This document shows, one piece after another, positions 10,499 through 22,272 of a stretch of DNA of 64,000 nucleotides (the first letter of the stretch is position 1; every line of letters starts with the position of its first letter). The position numbers and the translations under genes are program-made. The notes beneath the pieces are model-generated. The model was not told where the DNA came from and did not search any database. It saw only the letters and a program-made list of their open reading frames with translations. This stretch comes from Lumbricus rubellus (Eukaryota > Annelida > Clitellata > Crassiclitellata > Lumbricidae), in the NCBI GenBank assembly GCA_945859605.1, contig OX243815.1, forward strand, positions 44,202,237-44,266,236. Reading direction: 5' to 3'.

Positions 10499-10654
10499 CA
10501 AAGTCCTTCTTGTCTGAGTTTTTCGTTCTTTGTACGATTCTGCGGCTCGTATTCACTGGGGATTTCTTTCATCCGTCAACCTAAGACTATCCATCATTTT
10601 AATCTGTCCCACTCTGTCTCTCTTCGCTATTCTTGGTTATTTCAGCATTTACCT

Positions 10655-10734
10655 GTCTGTCTGCCCCTCTCCAACTGTCTGCCTGTCTGACAGTGTCTGT
10701 CTTTCTGTATATATGTCTTTCTGCCTGTCTGTCC

Positions 10735-10785
<51 letters not shown>

Positions 10786-10790
10786 TTAGT
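10655..10790. repeat. (CTGT)n microsatellite
   Basis: Degenerate CTGT at 10655-10735, then an uninterrupted array at about 10735-10783. Confidence 0.95.
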
Positions 10791-10944
10791 GCTTGTCTGC
10801 CAGTCACATGCAGTCTAGGCAATGACATAAAAAAATTAAAAATGTCCTGCTTTTGTAATTTTACATAATTTATAGGCATATTTTCGATGTTTCTGTTAGT
10901 CAAGTTTTGTGCTTTGTACATATGATCACACCATGTCTGCTTTG

Positions 10945-10957
10945 TTTTTGTTGTTGC

Positions 10958-11001
<44 letters not shown>

Positions 11002-11040
11002 TTGTTGTTGTTGCTGATGATGCTGATGCTGATGCCGTTG
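10945..11040. repeat. (GTT/GCT)n trinucleotide array
   Basis: Alternating TTG, CTG and GATGCTG units over about 95 bp. Confidence 0.9.
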
Positions 11041-11435
11041 TAAGACTTCACTGAAATGTCAGAAAAGCATATAATTATGTATGCCTTGAGGTCACGCCGA
11101 AGCTTCTCTCAACAATTTTGCCAATTAAAGAAATACTGTAGAAACTTTTTATTAACAGATTTTCTCTACCAATTATTTAATTGAACGAACTCCATAATAA
11201 CTCAAATCAAATGACTAAATAAAAATAATTAGGCCTAATTCTGACAGACGGAAAGGGTGATGAAGAATTTGTCCCATGTGGTCCATTCATTATCAAGAAA
11301 TAATCGTTTTCCAAGTGCAAATAGGACAACAGGAGGAGGAGGATGATGACAATGTGTTTGACATCGTCACATCCAACAAACTGCAGCCACCTATGAATCA
11401 AACGATGAATGATAAAACGAAAATCGATGGAAGAA
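11041..11435. other. Unique AT-rich DNA
   Basis: No gene recognised. One TAGGCCTA octamer at 11230. Confidence 0.5.
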
Positions 11436-11560
11436 ACTCAATCAATAAATCAATCAATAAATCAATCAATCAATTAATCAATCATTCAATCAATTGATCG
11501 ATCGATCACAGTTTGTATAGCGCCCTTTCAAGATCCCTGCTAATGGGCATTAGCGATCAT
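11436..11560 (-). mobile_element. LINE/SINE tail with (CAAT)n
   Basis: On the minus strand a degraded end reads AGATCTTGAAAGGGCGCTATAC and runs straight into a GATC/ATTG tetranucleotide array (11436-11508). This is the same order, tail then microsatellite, as in the LINE copies near 36.9 and 39.6 kb. Confidence 0.6.
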
Positions 11561-11717
11561 TGCACCGTTATAAGTTGCCTCCAAACTTTGGAATAATCGT
11601 TCGAAAAATCGTTATCTTTAAATTTTGAGATTTCAACATCGTCCACAATATTAATTTGAAAAAATGCGAAGTCGTGGGAATAAGCTTATTATACTTGTAA
11701 TCGTAGGCTAATCTTGA

Positions 11718-11800
11718 GATTTCTACAGCGCCCATAAAAGCGTAGCCGCGGGAACCAGCTTATTCACAGGCGCGTAATAAAAACAAAAGCGAGATAGGCA
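11718..11800 (-). repeat. Retroposon tail family B remnant
   Basis: Shares the pattern TTCTA(A/C)AGCGCC ... CAGCTTATTCAC(A/G)..GCGC with sequences at 38826, 52374, 56044 and 59706. Probably a minus-strand LINE tail of a second family; no coding part is left. Confidence 0.45.
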
Positions 11801-12146
11801 GAGGATCATGATCCGGAGAGTCAGGCAAAAAGTTAGACAGACGACTGTAGGATGGATGATGCTTAGGGCATAGACTTCTAGATTATTTAGCATCATGCTT
11901 AGGGTTAAAACGGCGGAAGGATGCATATTAGTGGGAAGGATGAATCGGAATATGATAATTATGTGAAAGCAGTGTTTAGAGTTTTGAGTGAAAGACCTGC
12001 GCAGAGAATACTTAGCTAACTTGCACTATATAAATAGTCATGGAGCTAGGGGGTCAGAGTTGTATATTATGTATAAGCTATTAAGCTGTTAGCTTTTTCT
12101 GATTCCTTTTGCACTATGTTTAGTGATTCATGTTTATTCTGTTTGA

Positions 12147-12152
12147 CGTGTG

Positions 12153-12218
<66 letters not shown>

Positions 12219-12243
12219 TGTGTGTGTGTGTGTGTGTGTGTGC
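12147..12243. repeat. (GT)n/(GTGC)n microsatellite
   Basis: TG dinucleotides interrupted by a GTGC tetranucleotide block at 12188-12220. Confidence 0.95.
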
Positions 12244-12403
12244 AATAAACAAATCAAATTTTTAAGAAGAGACACAGCACAGAATGAGAACGGACTTCAA
12301 GGCTGCTGCTCATCATTCTGTGACTTCGATCTCAAATGAGGGAATTTAACCCCATTTCATGCAACCAGTGGGGCTGGGGTCAAGCTGTGCTGACCGGCGG
12401 ATA

Positions 12404-12481
12404 ACCTTTGACCTGCGACTGAGGTTGACCTCGAGGTCAACATCAAGGTTGACCTCTGCAGAGCTGCATGCGATGACGTCA
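12404..12481. promoter_or_regulatory. Cluster of nuclear-receptor half-sites beside a perfect CRE
   Basis: Four TGACCT/AGGTCA half-sites fall within about 50 bp, near 12409, 12427, 12434 and 12450. They include the 16-bp palindrome TTGACCTCGAGGTCAA at 12425-12440, an everted repeat with 2-bp spacing. A full cAMP-response element TGACGTCA lies at 12474-12481. The motif identities are established for animal transcription factors; function here is inference, since no supported gene starts nearby. Confidence 0.4.
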
Positions 12482-12579
12482 CGAAGCAATGCATTTAAAT
12501 GAGCTGCTGCTCAATTGCACTCAACTCAATTCTTATCTTAATTCTGCAGAGACGATGAACCGCCATCTGTTCTGTTCCT

Positions 12580-12781
12580 CGCTACTGTTCTTCTCTCTGT
12601 CTCTCTCTCCCTCCTCTTCATACCCGTTTCTTCTCTGTCTTTCTGTCCCTTACTGTCTGTCTGTTTGTCTCTCTCTCTGTCTGTTTGTCTCTGTCTCTGT
12701 CTGTTTGTCTCTCTCTCTATCTGTTTATTTGTCTCTGTCACTGTCTCTCTCGGTCTCTGTCTCTGTCTTTATTTTTCGCTC

Positions 12782-12829
<48 letters not shown>

Positions 12830-12890
12830 ATCTCTCTCTCTCACTCTGTCTCTTTCTCTCGATTACTCTCTCTTTCTCTACATCCCTCCC
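12580..12890. repeat. CT/CTGT-rich microsatellite block
   Basis: Mixed CTCT and CTGT repeats, with a purer CT array at 12779-12830. The Leu/Ser-rich frame starting near 12555 looks like a signal peptide only because of this composition. Confidence 0.9.
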
Positions 12891-13099
12891 TCCATCCCTC
12901 AATCCCACCAATCTTTCTTAGGGTCCCACTATGAAGTCTACTTTTCACACCCCAATCCCACGTGTTTTATAGTCTGACCCCAGTTGTATATTTCTACAAT
13001 TCTCATACTGGCAAGCTGTATGTATAAGACATGGTGGGAATTAACATACATGTATACAAACTATACATGCTCAAAATCCCTATACGCAGTGTCACAGTG

Positions 13100-13172
13100 G
13101 ATTTCTTCGGACGAGACTAGAACCCGTACCCACCACTCTACAGGTCGTCGTTATACCAACCGACCACCGGAC
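13100..13172 (-). mobile_element. Degenerate tRNA-derived SINE head
   Basis: On the minus strand GGTCCGGTGGTCGGTTGGT (A-box-like, with a GTCG/CGAC D stem) is followed by an ACGGGTTCTAGTCTCGT T arm (B-box-like). The acceptor 3' strand is not preserved, so it is not a working tRNA. It is flanked by unrelated unique DNA. Confidence 0.45.
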
Positions 13173-13449
13173 CCTACATACACACATACAATCAAGATGG
13201 ATATTGACATTTAAAAAAATTATATTGACTTCTTCAAGGCCTTTGATACGATCATCGTTCCCAGTTGGATAGACAGAAATCGGTCTCCGATGAGACAAAG
13301 AGGTGGGGCGAGGAGACAAAGGTGGCGGGGTTGGGGTGGCGGCGGGTGGGGCTAGGACGTGGCAATTGTTGAGATGAAGGCTGAGGGGAGGAAGTAGGAG
13401 GGGCGATTGAAGACTCTACTGGGCAATAATTCTACGCAGCAGTCTGTCT

Positions 13450-13487
13450 ATACGATGGTATGTCTGTCCGTTTCTGTCTGTCTCTCG

Positions 13488-13529
<42 letters not shown>

Positions 13530-13925
13530 CGCTTAACCCGTTGTCTCTGTCCTTCCAATTCTTTATCCTTCTGTCTCTCTGTCTGTCTGTCTGTCTCTCT
13601 CTCTCTGTCTTCTGTCTCTGTGTGTCTGTTACTCTGTCTCTCTGTGTCTCTCTCTCTCTGTCTCTTTCTGTCTCTCTTTGTCTCCCTGCCTCTCTGTCTG
13701 TCTCTCTCTGTGTCTCTCTGTGTCTCTCTGTCTCTCTCTCTGTCTCTCTCTGTCTCTCTCTCAGTCTCCCCCTCTATTTTCTGTATCACTGTTTTTCCAT
13801 GCTTCCAGTGCACCTCATCCTTTCGTTTCTCCATATCTTCAATCTACCTCTCTGTGTGCGTGTGCGTGTGTTTGTGTTTGTGTTTGTGTGTATGCTTCTC
13901 TCTTTCTGTCTCTCTCTCTCATCCC
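13450..13925. repeat. CTGT, (TA)n(TG)n and CT microsatellite block
   Basis: Includes a TA array (13489-13509) fused to a TG array (13510-13529), then about 350 bp of interrupted CT/CTGT. Leu/Ser/Val frames in all registers are repeat translations. Confidence 0.92.
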
Positions 13926-14895
13926 ACAAAAACAATGGCTTATGTTCGCATCAATGCGCAAACGCACACACACACTCTCCTACCGACCGACCGATCGATT
14001 CAGATGCCTGTACCACCTATACAATGCAGAGTGTCTGTGTATGTAAGTATGCGCACATGTATGCATCTATACGTGTATAATTGTATATGTATGTAGGTAT
14101 GTATTTATATATGTATGTAATTTTATCTGTGCATGTACAATAAATTGTACATGTATGTTGATATTTATGTGTGTGTATCTAATGTAATGTATGTATGCAT
14201 ACAAATTGTATACAATGCCATTATAATTGTTCATTTTCGTACATGTACATGTATGTTAGTCTGATTTCCTGCCAAGCATATCTTTCTGTTTGCCTGCTTG
14301 TCTGCCTGCTTGTCTGTCTCCTCTCCCTACAATGAAGACATGCATTTTTAACAGCCAATTATTAGACGCAATTGGAACCTCAGACCATTACACGTGAATC
14401 TTTTATGTATATTATTATTATCTCCTCTATGTCTCTCTTTGACGTCCGCGCAACGGATCGGAATCGTCGTCTATATAAAAGCTAACTGTCTCTGAGCAGA
14501 AACCCCCTGTAGGCGGCGCCATGTGTTACATTCGATTTATATAGCTTCTTCAGCTTATGAATATTGCATATTTTTTATAGACAGTGAGCTATTTCTGGTT
14601 GGAATGGGTGGGCTTGGAAATACCCTAATTAGATTAGTCTTGTAGCGATGCATTTAAATGGAAAGTGGTCGGATCAGTTACGGGTGTCTAATCTAAAGTC
14701 TAGACTTTAAAATTATCGCTATGCTTAGGCACATGAGAAGTAAATAAAAAAAACACTGGAAACTGGGAAAGATGATTGTATCAAAAACCTTATGAAGTCA
14801 ATAAATTAAATAAACATGTTTCAATGTTATCGGTTTATGATTTTGCGATGCTTTTTAGAGTGACAATACAAGAAGAGAAGCAATGGACGAGATAC
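13926..14895. other. Unique DNA with GTAT-like degenerate repeats
   Basis: Degenerate TGTATG repeats at 14035-14260; otherwise unique. No gene supported. Confidence 0.45.
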
Positions 14896-15343
<448 letters not shown>

Positions 15344-16394
15344 GAGAGGAAAGAGACGAAGATGATTAAGTAGGTAAGTATATTCTTAGTTACACCTAGC
15401 CGTTCGTATCGAACTTTGTTTCGCGTGACTTTTAAACAGAACAAAAGCGTTTTGCAGTGGAAGAGAAGAAAGCTTGCGATTGAATGAGGCGGAGAGAGAA
15501 TAAGATAAAAGGAGAGAAAAGACAATGATACAGAAAAACAATGCGAGACAAAGAGAAACATAATAGGGAAAGAGGGGGTTGAAAAGAGAAAAAAGACAGA
15601 CATACAGAGATGTAGAAGCAGAGGGACACAGAAAATAGACAAGGAAAAAAGCGCAGTGTAAGTTACAAATTGCGAAACAATATATCGTGTCATACATACA
15701 GTTTCATATAGGCCCTATACTTTTACATAATGTGCAGACGTACATACATATATGCATGCATTCAAACATACATTACACATACATACATATATACATACAT
15801 ACATACATGCACGCATACATACATACATAGTACATACGCACGTACGTATGTACGTATGGGCTATGAGTGCACGATTAAAGACAAGACAATCAAAGCTAAA
15901 CTCGAACCGCTGAAAATCAACTTAAGTCTATTTCTTCGTCAGCAGCTGCAACCGTGTCATCAAAACAATTTTCAATTCAAGTTTTTCCATTCAAAAAAAC
16001 AATTATAATATTGACACCACCAACAAAGCATCACATCGTCAACAGATTCGAGCAGTTCAGTTTATACTATACTTAATTAAAACAACAAACACAGTGTCTA
16101 CCCCGTAAACTTACTCTCCGTATCAAGCTTGGATCATCCCTAGAGGAGCAGCAATACTCCGCTGAAAAGAGATGAGTATTGGGTGTTGCTGCTGCTGCTG
16201 CTGCTGCTGCTGTTTCTATGAGATGAGCGTTCTGCCACCTGTATCCATTTCAACACACCTGCATGGAGCTGACCACATGCAGGACACGATGGATGGATGG
16301 AAAAAATAACATACGGTCTTAAGATTTATTTGTTTTGCTCACAGTTTCGTTTGGCAGCTGCTTCTGAACACTGTCTGGGCTTCAACAATTTAAC
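15344..16394. other. Unique DNA, an ACAT array and a short TGC array
   Basis: ACAT repeats lie at 15740-15840 and (TGC)n at 16184-16212. No gene is supported upstream of the pseudogene that begins near 16395. Confidence 0.5.
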
Positions 16395-17048
16395 ATGTTT
16401 ATGGCTAGACTATATCTCAAAGCATGGACTTCAGAAACATCTGCTCCACGAAACGACTTACAGCTGCTGAAAGGTCTTGACAGTCTACCGCAGTGCAAAC
16501 AAGCAGATGTAGCCATAAAGACTTTCAAGCACCATTTGCTATGGCCCTATGGGACACTTGAATGAATCACTTCTTGGTCTTGCCTTTTTTTAAACTGAAC
16601 TTTCTGTCATAGAAAAACCTGACTTGATTGCATTCATTAGTCTGGCGGGTGAAGAAGATCATCCATTTCGAGTCACAATAATAATTGACGAAAACTGTAT
16701 ACCTCTAAAAACAGCTTTTTCATTTTGTGTCACAAAACACAGAGAAGTTTTTGCGTCCATGGATATCCCACAAGATTTCCTCTTGCAAGATCCAAGCTTT
16801 TGGAACACCAATGAAGCATACATCACAGCAGAGTGCAGGATAAAAAAGAAGTTGAAGGTCATAAACGACGCAGTTGAAAAGGTTGTCGCATTAAAACAGA
16901 CGTTAATCAATTCCGCCATCATCACAAACCAAGAGGAGCAAAGCAAGATCTGCTTCAGGTGGTTGAAACTTGAAAGCAATTACCAGCGCTTTCAAGCGCC
17001 CAAAAAGGTTACTCAGTCAAAGACTCTGCAGCTAATAACATTTTATTA
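16395..17048 (+). pseudogene. Broken C-terminal part of an unnamed invertebrate protein family
   Basis: Two plus-strand frames join into one protein-like sequence of about 215 residues. The first (16395-16565) contains YLKAWTSETSAPRNDLQLL and then HHLLW. A frameshift near 16545-16560 moves into the frame 16561-17048, starting NESLLGLAFF, where an in-frame TAA (16591) falls at a position that is often Asp in relatives as I recall them. The second part has PSFWNTNEAY and KKKLKVINDAVEKVVALKQ, ending in a Gln/Lys-rich tail. The spacing of AP-NDL, HLW, W and KV(I/V)ND motifs resembles an uncharacterised family repeated in many invertebrate genomes, probably transposon-associated; this is from memory and unchecked. 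Frameshift, stop and missing N-terminus mark it as dead. Confidence 0.5.
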
Positions 17049-17279
17049 AACACTGAAGCAACGAGGAACATTGCATGTGTATAATAATGTTATACAAAGC
17101 GGGTTATGTGATTCCATATTGTAGATTTTCACAACTTCACAGGTCTTGTGCAACCAATAAATGCTACATATTGTAGATTTTACATGATTGCTGCAAAACT
17201 CTATTGTGTTTCAATTTTATGGCTAAATGAACAAAGCTAAGGGGGTGAAACCTTACAAAACTGAAACTTTGTTCTTCAT

Positions 17280-17720
17280 TGGCCCACTAATGCATACATA
17301 CATAGTTACATACATACACATACACATACACATACACATACATGCATACACATATAAATGCATACACAAACACATACATACCAATACACATATATACATT
17401 CACAAAACCATACATATATAGCCTACACCCACTTAAGCATGCATTTGTACATACACATACATACACAAAAGTCTTGCATACACATACAAACACACGCGCA
17501 TACACATACATGCACAAGCGCATACACAATTACACATACATCGCGAATACAAAGATACATCCATGCATGCATACGCACATGCACACTTATACATATACAC
17601 ACTCACACACACACACACACACACAAACACGTACACCCCATGCATGCACACGTGCACACGTACATACACTCGTGCGTATTATACACAATCATACACGCAT
17701 ACACACATAGCCTACATACA
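17280..17720. repeat. Degenerate ACAT/ACAC repeat region
   Basis: ACAT tetranucleotides decayed with ACAC and CGCAT interruptions, over about 440 bp. The His/Thr/Tyr and Cys/Val/Met frames are translations of the repeat. Confidence 0.9.
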
Positions 17721-18067
17721 AGCATATAGTTAGCCGATATGCAAGCGAATGTAAGTCTTCATTGGAATCTGAGACATCATGACGTGAAAAGACAGAGAGA
17801 CAAAATCTCTTAAGGTCCGCAGTGGCACAGACATGCGCAGTCACGCTCCACTGGTCAAACATCACAATAGTCCGACCACACAACTGACTGACCGTTCATT
17901 GAGTCGTCCGACAATCTGGCGGCATCGAACAACTGACCACTGTCCACTCTCACCGAACCTCGAATTGACAGCAGCAGCTGCACTGGCTTCCAATCCTTCG
18001 GACCTGTCAGTCGGTGCTTGAACTGTAATTATTTGCACGAATGACAATGTCAATTGTTACAAAATAC
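17721..18067. other. Unique DNA
   Basis: GACT/GACC-type short repeats at 17870-17940. No gene supported. Confidence 0.45.
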
Positions 18068-18075
18068 CCCAAATT

Positions 18076-18249
18076 CATGGGCGGAGTTTGGCTTCCGTTT
18101 TTGGAAGGAGGGGCCGGAGGGCTAACCCCGAGTCTGGGCCTTATGGGAGGGCTATCCCCGAAAAATATACCATTTTCATGGTTAAAAAGTTGAATCTGGG
18201 CCTTCTTGGAGGGGTTTAGCCCCCTAACGCCTGATAAACTCCGCCCATG
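18076..18249. mobile_element. hAT-type MITE, 174 bp
   Basis: Perfect 14-bp terminal inverted repeats (TIRs), CATGGGCGGAGTTT / AAACTCCGCCCATG, flanked by exact 8-bp duplications CCCAAATT at 18068-18075 and 18250-18257. Inside are two diverged copies of a GGAGGG(G)CT(A/T)..CCCC motif. No coding capacity. The exact TSD indicates a fairly recent insertion. Confidence 0.93.
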
Positions 18250-18257
18250 CCCAAATT

Positions 18258-19208
18258 ACACCATCGTTGTATACCCAAGGCCTTTTCATTTCCCCCAGTC
18301 TAACTTTGGATGTTGGAGTCGTCATATACTCACCGCCGGCTTCTCACATGTTTCTGCTCTACAAGTCTGCGGGAGCTCTTCGTCATAATTGTGACACATT
18401 GTTACGCCAGAAGTGAGATGGGGTCTGACAAACCCCAACACATATTTTTATTTTCAAGTCGCGATATCAAATGGAAAACATTAATTTGAGTTAAACTATT
18501 CTTCTATGATAGATTATCAACTAAACAGGCGATTATCACGAACACATATCTGTTTTCAATCCTTATTAGATGGCCAGAAGGTGAACCCATCAATTGTGTA
18601 CTTTGCCCGTGTAAGTTCGGTTTGTATACGAAAAATCGCAATTTCCTTCAAATATACATTAAAATTTAACAAAACTGTTCGTTCAAAATTTCAGAAATTT
18701 TGGTAAAGTGTTCGTATTTCATATTCACAAAGGTAGGAAAAAATAATCCAAACTGGTTTGACGTTTTCAACCAAAAAATTAAAGTAGAATACCTCTGGGG
18801 TGTGACACACCCGACCTCACCTCCAACGGGTTAATATATTCATGAATAGGTGCATCCCTGTGAAGGTAGCCTACTTACTTATTCTTATGTAGACGCGTAC
18901 ATCCGTATAGCTTTACAGGATCTATGCAGCGTAAAATAGTTCGCGCGTGGTAGGAATCACTCCGGTGGTTAAAATCAATTTCGGAAGATCGAGAGAAAGG
19001 GATTGTCTCCCAATTTCATCGATAATCGTCGGAATGACTGGTACATCGATCAAATTCACTGATTGAATATTTTATGATCATAATTAATCTTGCTGTAGCC
19101 GAGATCAACCGCTAGATGGCTCGATTTGTGACGTCGTTCTACATTGGGACCCTCTTCCAAAGAATGCAGATATATAGTCTATGCCTGACGCGCACATTCG
19201 ACGACAAA
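18258..19208. other. Unique AT-rich DNA
   Basis: No gene or mobile element recognised. Confidence 0.45.
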
Positions 19209-19421
19209 ATTAATATTCATTACGATAAAACAGCGTAGTGTATGCATACATTGTATAGGATATGGAATTTGGAAGAATTGTTGTAGCGCCGAATGCAGAT
19301 ATAATGCTCACATTTGAGCATCAATAATAATTATTTTTGTTAACAAATATTCATTACGATACGAACAACGTAGGCCTATATTGTATGCGCGTGGTATTTG
19401 AAGAATTGCTCTAGCGCCTTT
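19209..19421. repeat. Tandem duplication ending in TAGCGCC
   Basis: Two diverged copies, each starting AATATTCATTACGATA (about 19211 and 19347) and ending GAAGAATTG(T/C)T(G/C)TAGCGCC (about 19292 and 19418). TAGCGCC is the inverted LINE/SINE terminal motif, so the unit probably derives from a retroposon end. Confidence 0.6.
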
Positions 19422-19610
19422 TAGGATGTCATTGGAATTTATAGGGAACATTTTCTGAGTGCTTTGCAATTGTTTTCGCAAAACATTTTGCGTTAAGGAT
19501 GACTTAGGATGTACATTGTCATGTTCGTGTAATTTATTACAAGTATAGTTTACAACTTTACATTGTGAAAAATGTTGGCCTAAATAATACAGTCAACACT
19601 GCGATATATC

Positions 19611-19765
19611 AATGTGCGGTGGGTACCAGAGTACATTAGGGAGCTTTGCGTTCCCGTCTCCAGCCAGCCAGGTTGTCGATCCTTGCGCCCGGCGACCCGC
19701 GGGGACTTGATGGTTCCGCGCTTTCGTACATCGATGCGGGTCCACATCTCATGCATTGTATCTTC
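19611..19765 (+). mobile_element. LINE C-terminal coding fragment (CR1/L2-like)
   Basis: The translation contains VPEYIRELCVPVSS, then RSLRPATRGDLMVPRFRTS. This matches the well-known segment just before the C-terminus of CR1/L2/Jockey-type reverse transcriptases, usually followed by an RAF...WN.LP motif. That following motif is lost here, so the fragment is degraded or truncated. Confidence 0.6.
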
Positions 19766-20226
19766 CTATGCTGAAACAGTCTTCCGCTATCAATTCACAA
19801 CATTGCATCGCACGTTGCTCAGGTAACACTCCCAAAATCTTTAATGTTAGAGTTTTATTGTTAAGCTTTTTATCCGACAACGATATTATGTAGGCTATGC
19901 TTATTGGTATTCTTGTGTTTGCATTTATATTAAGCCTCAAAGCAGGGACCTCGCCATGCAAAAGTTGGGTGTTTATATTTGGGGAGTGGTTTTATATTTG
20001 GGGAGGGGTGGGGTGTGCTTCCAATTAACATGGTTGCAAAATATACATAAATACTTTGACAAAATCGAACGTTATTTATTTCGCGAACCCGCAGTCCATG
20101 TTTCGAAGGTAGCCTAAATGTAACAATGGACAATGCAGTTTTAATTTACTTTAAGATTGCTTGCCTCACGTATACAAAGGCCACAGGACGAGTCTTTAAA
20201 TGGTATGGCCTATCGTAATACTTTTA
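19766..20226. other. Unique DNA
   Basis: Short G-rich segment at about 19962-20012; no gene supported. Confidence 0.45.
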
Positions 20227-20475
20227 TAGTTTCTCACACTATAGAACAGCTATGGCACAGTCCCTGTCCTTTATCTGAATTTGTCCTCTCTTTGAAATGC
20301 AATGCCCCCCATCTACTCTATCTCAAATCCTATCTGCATGGTAACAATTCTTCCTCATTTTCTTTTCTCAAAACCTATTTTTTTTCTCTCATGGCCTTGC
20401 GCAATGGAAGTGCCTCTGAACGGTTCAACCTACTAGAGGCGGTATATAAATATTTTAATACAATAAAAAATACAT
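20227..20475 (+). mobile_element. Decayed LINE 3' end (CR1/L2-like)
   Basis: The frame contains EQLWHSPCP (cf. the WN.LP motif) and SFLKTYFFSLMALRNGSASE (cf. LKT.LF...GSASE in the better copies), followed by a tail GAGGCGGTATATAAATA. 5' truncated and diverged. The motif order equals that of the copies at 26.3, 36.9 and 39.4 kb. Confidence 0.65.
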
Positions 20476-21138
20476 TGCCTTCCTATAATAATAGCCTAAT
20501 AGACTGTTGTGTTCTTCTGATATATAATACTGGCATGCAGTTTGCTGGAATCTGGATTGAAGACAAATTGTCGGGTGTCGTGCATTTCGCCTGACCTGCT
20601 CCTGGTAATTGCAATCGTGCATATAGCGCTATATAAAGGCTCGATTTGCCAACTCGCTCTACCCTGGTTTAAATCACTGCTCAAGACGAACTGCAGTTCT
20701 GCTCTGGTCTTTGCATGACCCCGTGCTGACCCCAAGCGACCGTAAATTCGCGCCCTTGATTCGAATTTACCGACCTTGCACACGCTATGATAAGTTATGT
20801 GATAAGTGCTTAGGATGGATGTTGGCCAGTGCCATGATATAGGAGGGAGGGGAAAGTGGGCTGGAGTGTCGTGGCCACACATGGACAGCGTGGAATGTGG
20901 AACTGCGGTGGAATTGAAGGGAGGAAAGCAGAAGAAGGACCTGGAAATATTGGGATAGGACTGGATGACGGATAAGGAAAACAGACGACGACGATTATAT
21001 ATAAAGAAATATTGTAGGAAAAGAAAGAAAATCGAGAAGGAAATAAATGGATTTGTTCACACTGTCTCATGAGAAAATTTATGTCTTATCCGGGTTCAAA
21101 CATGCTCGTGTGTGTATATCTGTTTTTATTCATGTATC
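20476..21138. other. Unique DNA with an isolated GCGCTATATAAA tail motif
   Basis: ATATAGCGCTATATAAAGG lies at 20620-20639, a likely retroposon tail relic. Otherwise unrecognised. Confidence 0.45.
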
Positions 21139-21301
21139 ATGTATGTATGTATGTATGTATGTATGTATGTATGTATGTATGTATGTATGTATGTATGTAT
21201 GTATGTATGTATGTATGTATGTATGTATGTATGTATGTATGTATGTATGTATGTATGTATGTATGTATGTATGTATGTATGTATGTATGTATGTATGTAT
21301 G

Positions 21302-21332
<31 letters not shown>

Positions 21333-21389
21333 GTATGTATGTATGTATGTATGTAAGTATGTATGTATGTATGTATGTATGTATGTATC
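21139..21389. repeat. (GTAT)n microsatellite, about 250 bp
   Basis: Nearly perfect TATG/GTAT repeats with two GTAA variants at the 3' end, then degenerating. The Met-Tyr-Val-Cys frames on the plus strand are repeat translations. Confidence 0.98.
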
Positions 21390-21964
21390 TATATATTTAT
21401 GTATGTATGTACGTATGTACTTATGTACATGTGTACCTGTGTACGTGTGTAGCCTACGTGTGTACCTGTGTACGTGTGTATGTGTGTATGTGTTTATGTA
21501 TCTATGTGTATTTATATATGAATGCAGAATTAGTTAGCTGCATGCATTGGTATACAATATAATTATGTATGCATAAAAGCATCCGAGGAAAAGCACTCGG
21601 CATATTTAACAATAATTATAATTTATGACATTCGATTTATTGTCATTTTCCCTGGGTTTATAAACGATACACGTGAGACTGTAATAGAGTATGATATATT
21701 TTGGATATAAATATGAATAATTGTTACTATAGTACATCAGATATAATGAGTAGAATGCATCGTCGGTATATTATAATTATACTGTCATTAGGATATCATA
21801 TCATGACATAGCCACTCGTGACCATCACACTCAAAGGCAGACTATGATGGCGCAGTTATAATATCCTGCACGGAGTGTAGCCTACGCAATCCTCTACTGA
21901 GAGTCTGAGAATGAAGCCAGCGTAGATGGTACCGTGTATGTTTAGCTTAGTTTTTCTCACATTT
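21390..21964. other. Unique AT-rich DNA
   Basis: No gene or element recognised. Confidence 0.45.
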
Positions 21965-22167
21965 GCTATAGCGCAACTTCAAGCTCCCTACTCAGCTCCC
22001 GACTACAGCGCGGACACTGCACAGGAATTTCACGCCAAAGCGCAAGAGCAATTGCAAGTGAAGGACTTGCTGAAGGTCCCTACTCGGCCGGCGACTTGAG
22101 GTGGATTCAAATCTGGAACCCTACGTCTCCAAGGCAACGAACCCATCACTACACCACCGCACCCCGC
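21965..22167 (-). mobile_element. tRNA-derived SINE (family 1), full-length but diverged
   Basis: The minus strand runs GCGGGGTGCGGTGGTGTAG (head, A box), a B-box region, AGGGACCTTCAGCAAGTCC (CORE-like), GCGTGAAATTCC, then CTGAGTAGGGAGCTTGAAG and GCGCTATA. The order matches the two copies at 22273 and 22980, but the GGGAGCGCCT tail motif is partly lost. Confidence 0.75.
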
Positions 22168-22272
22168 AAATGCTGCTAGAAACACGACGAAAATTCTTCT
22201 CAGAGGTCTCTCTCAAAACCGCTATTCAGTTTACTATCAAGAGGCCACATTCAATCATTCCAGACATTGTTT

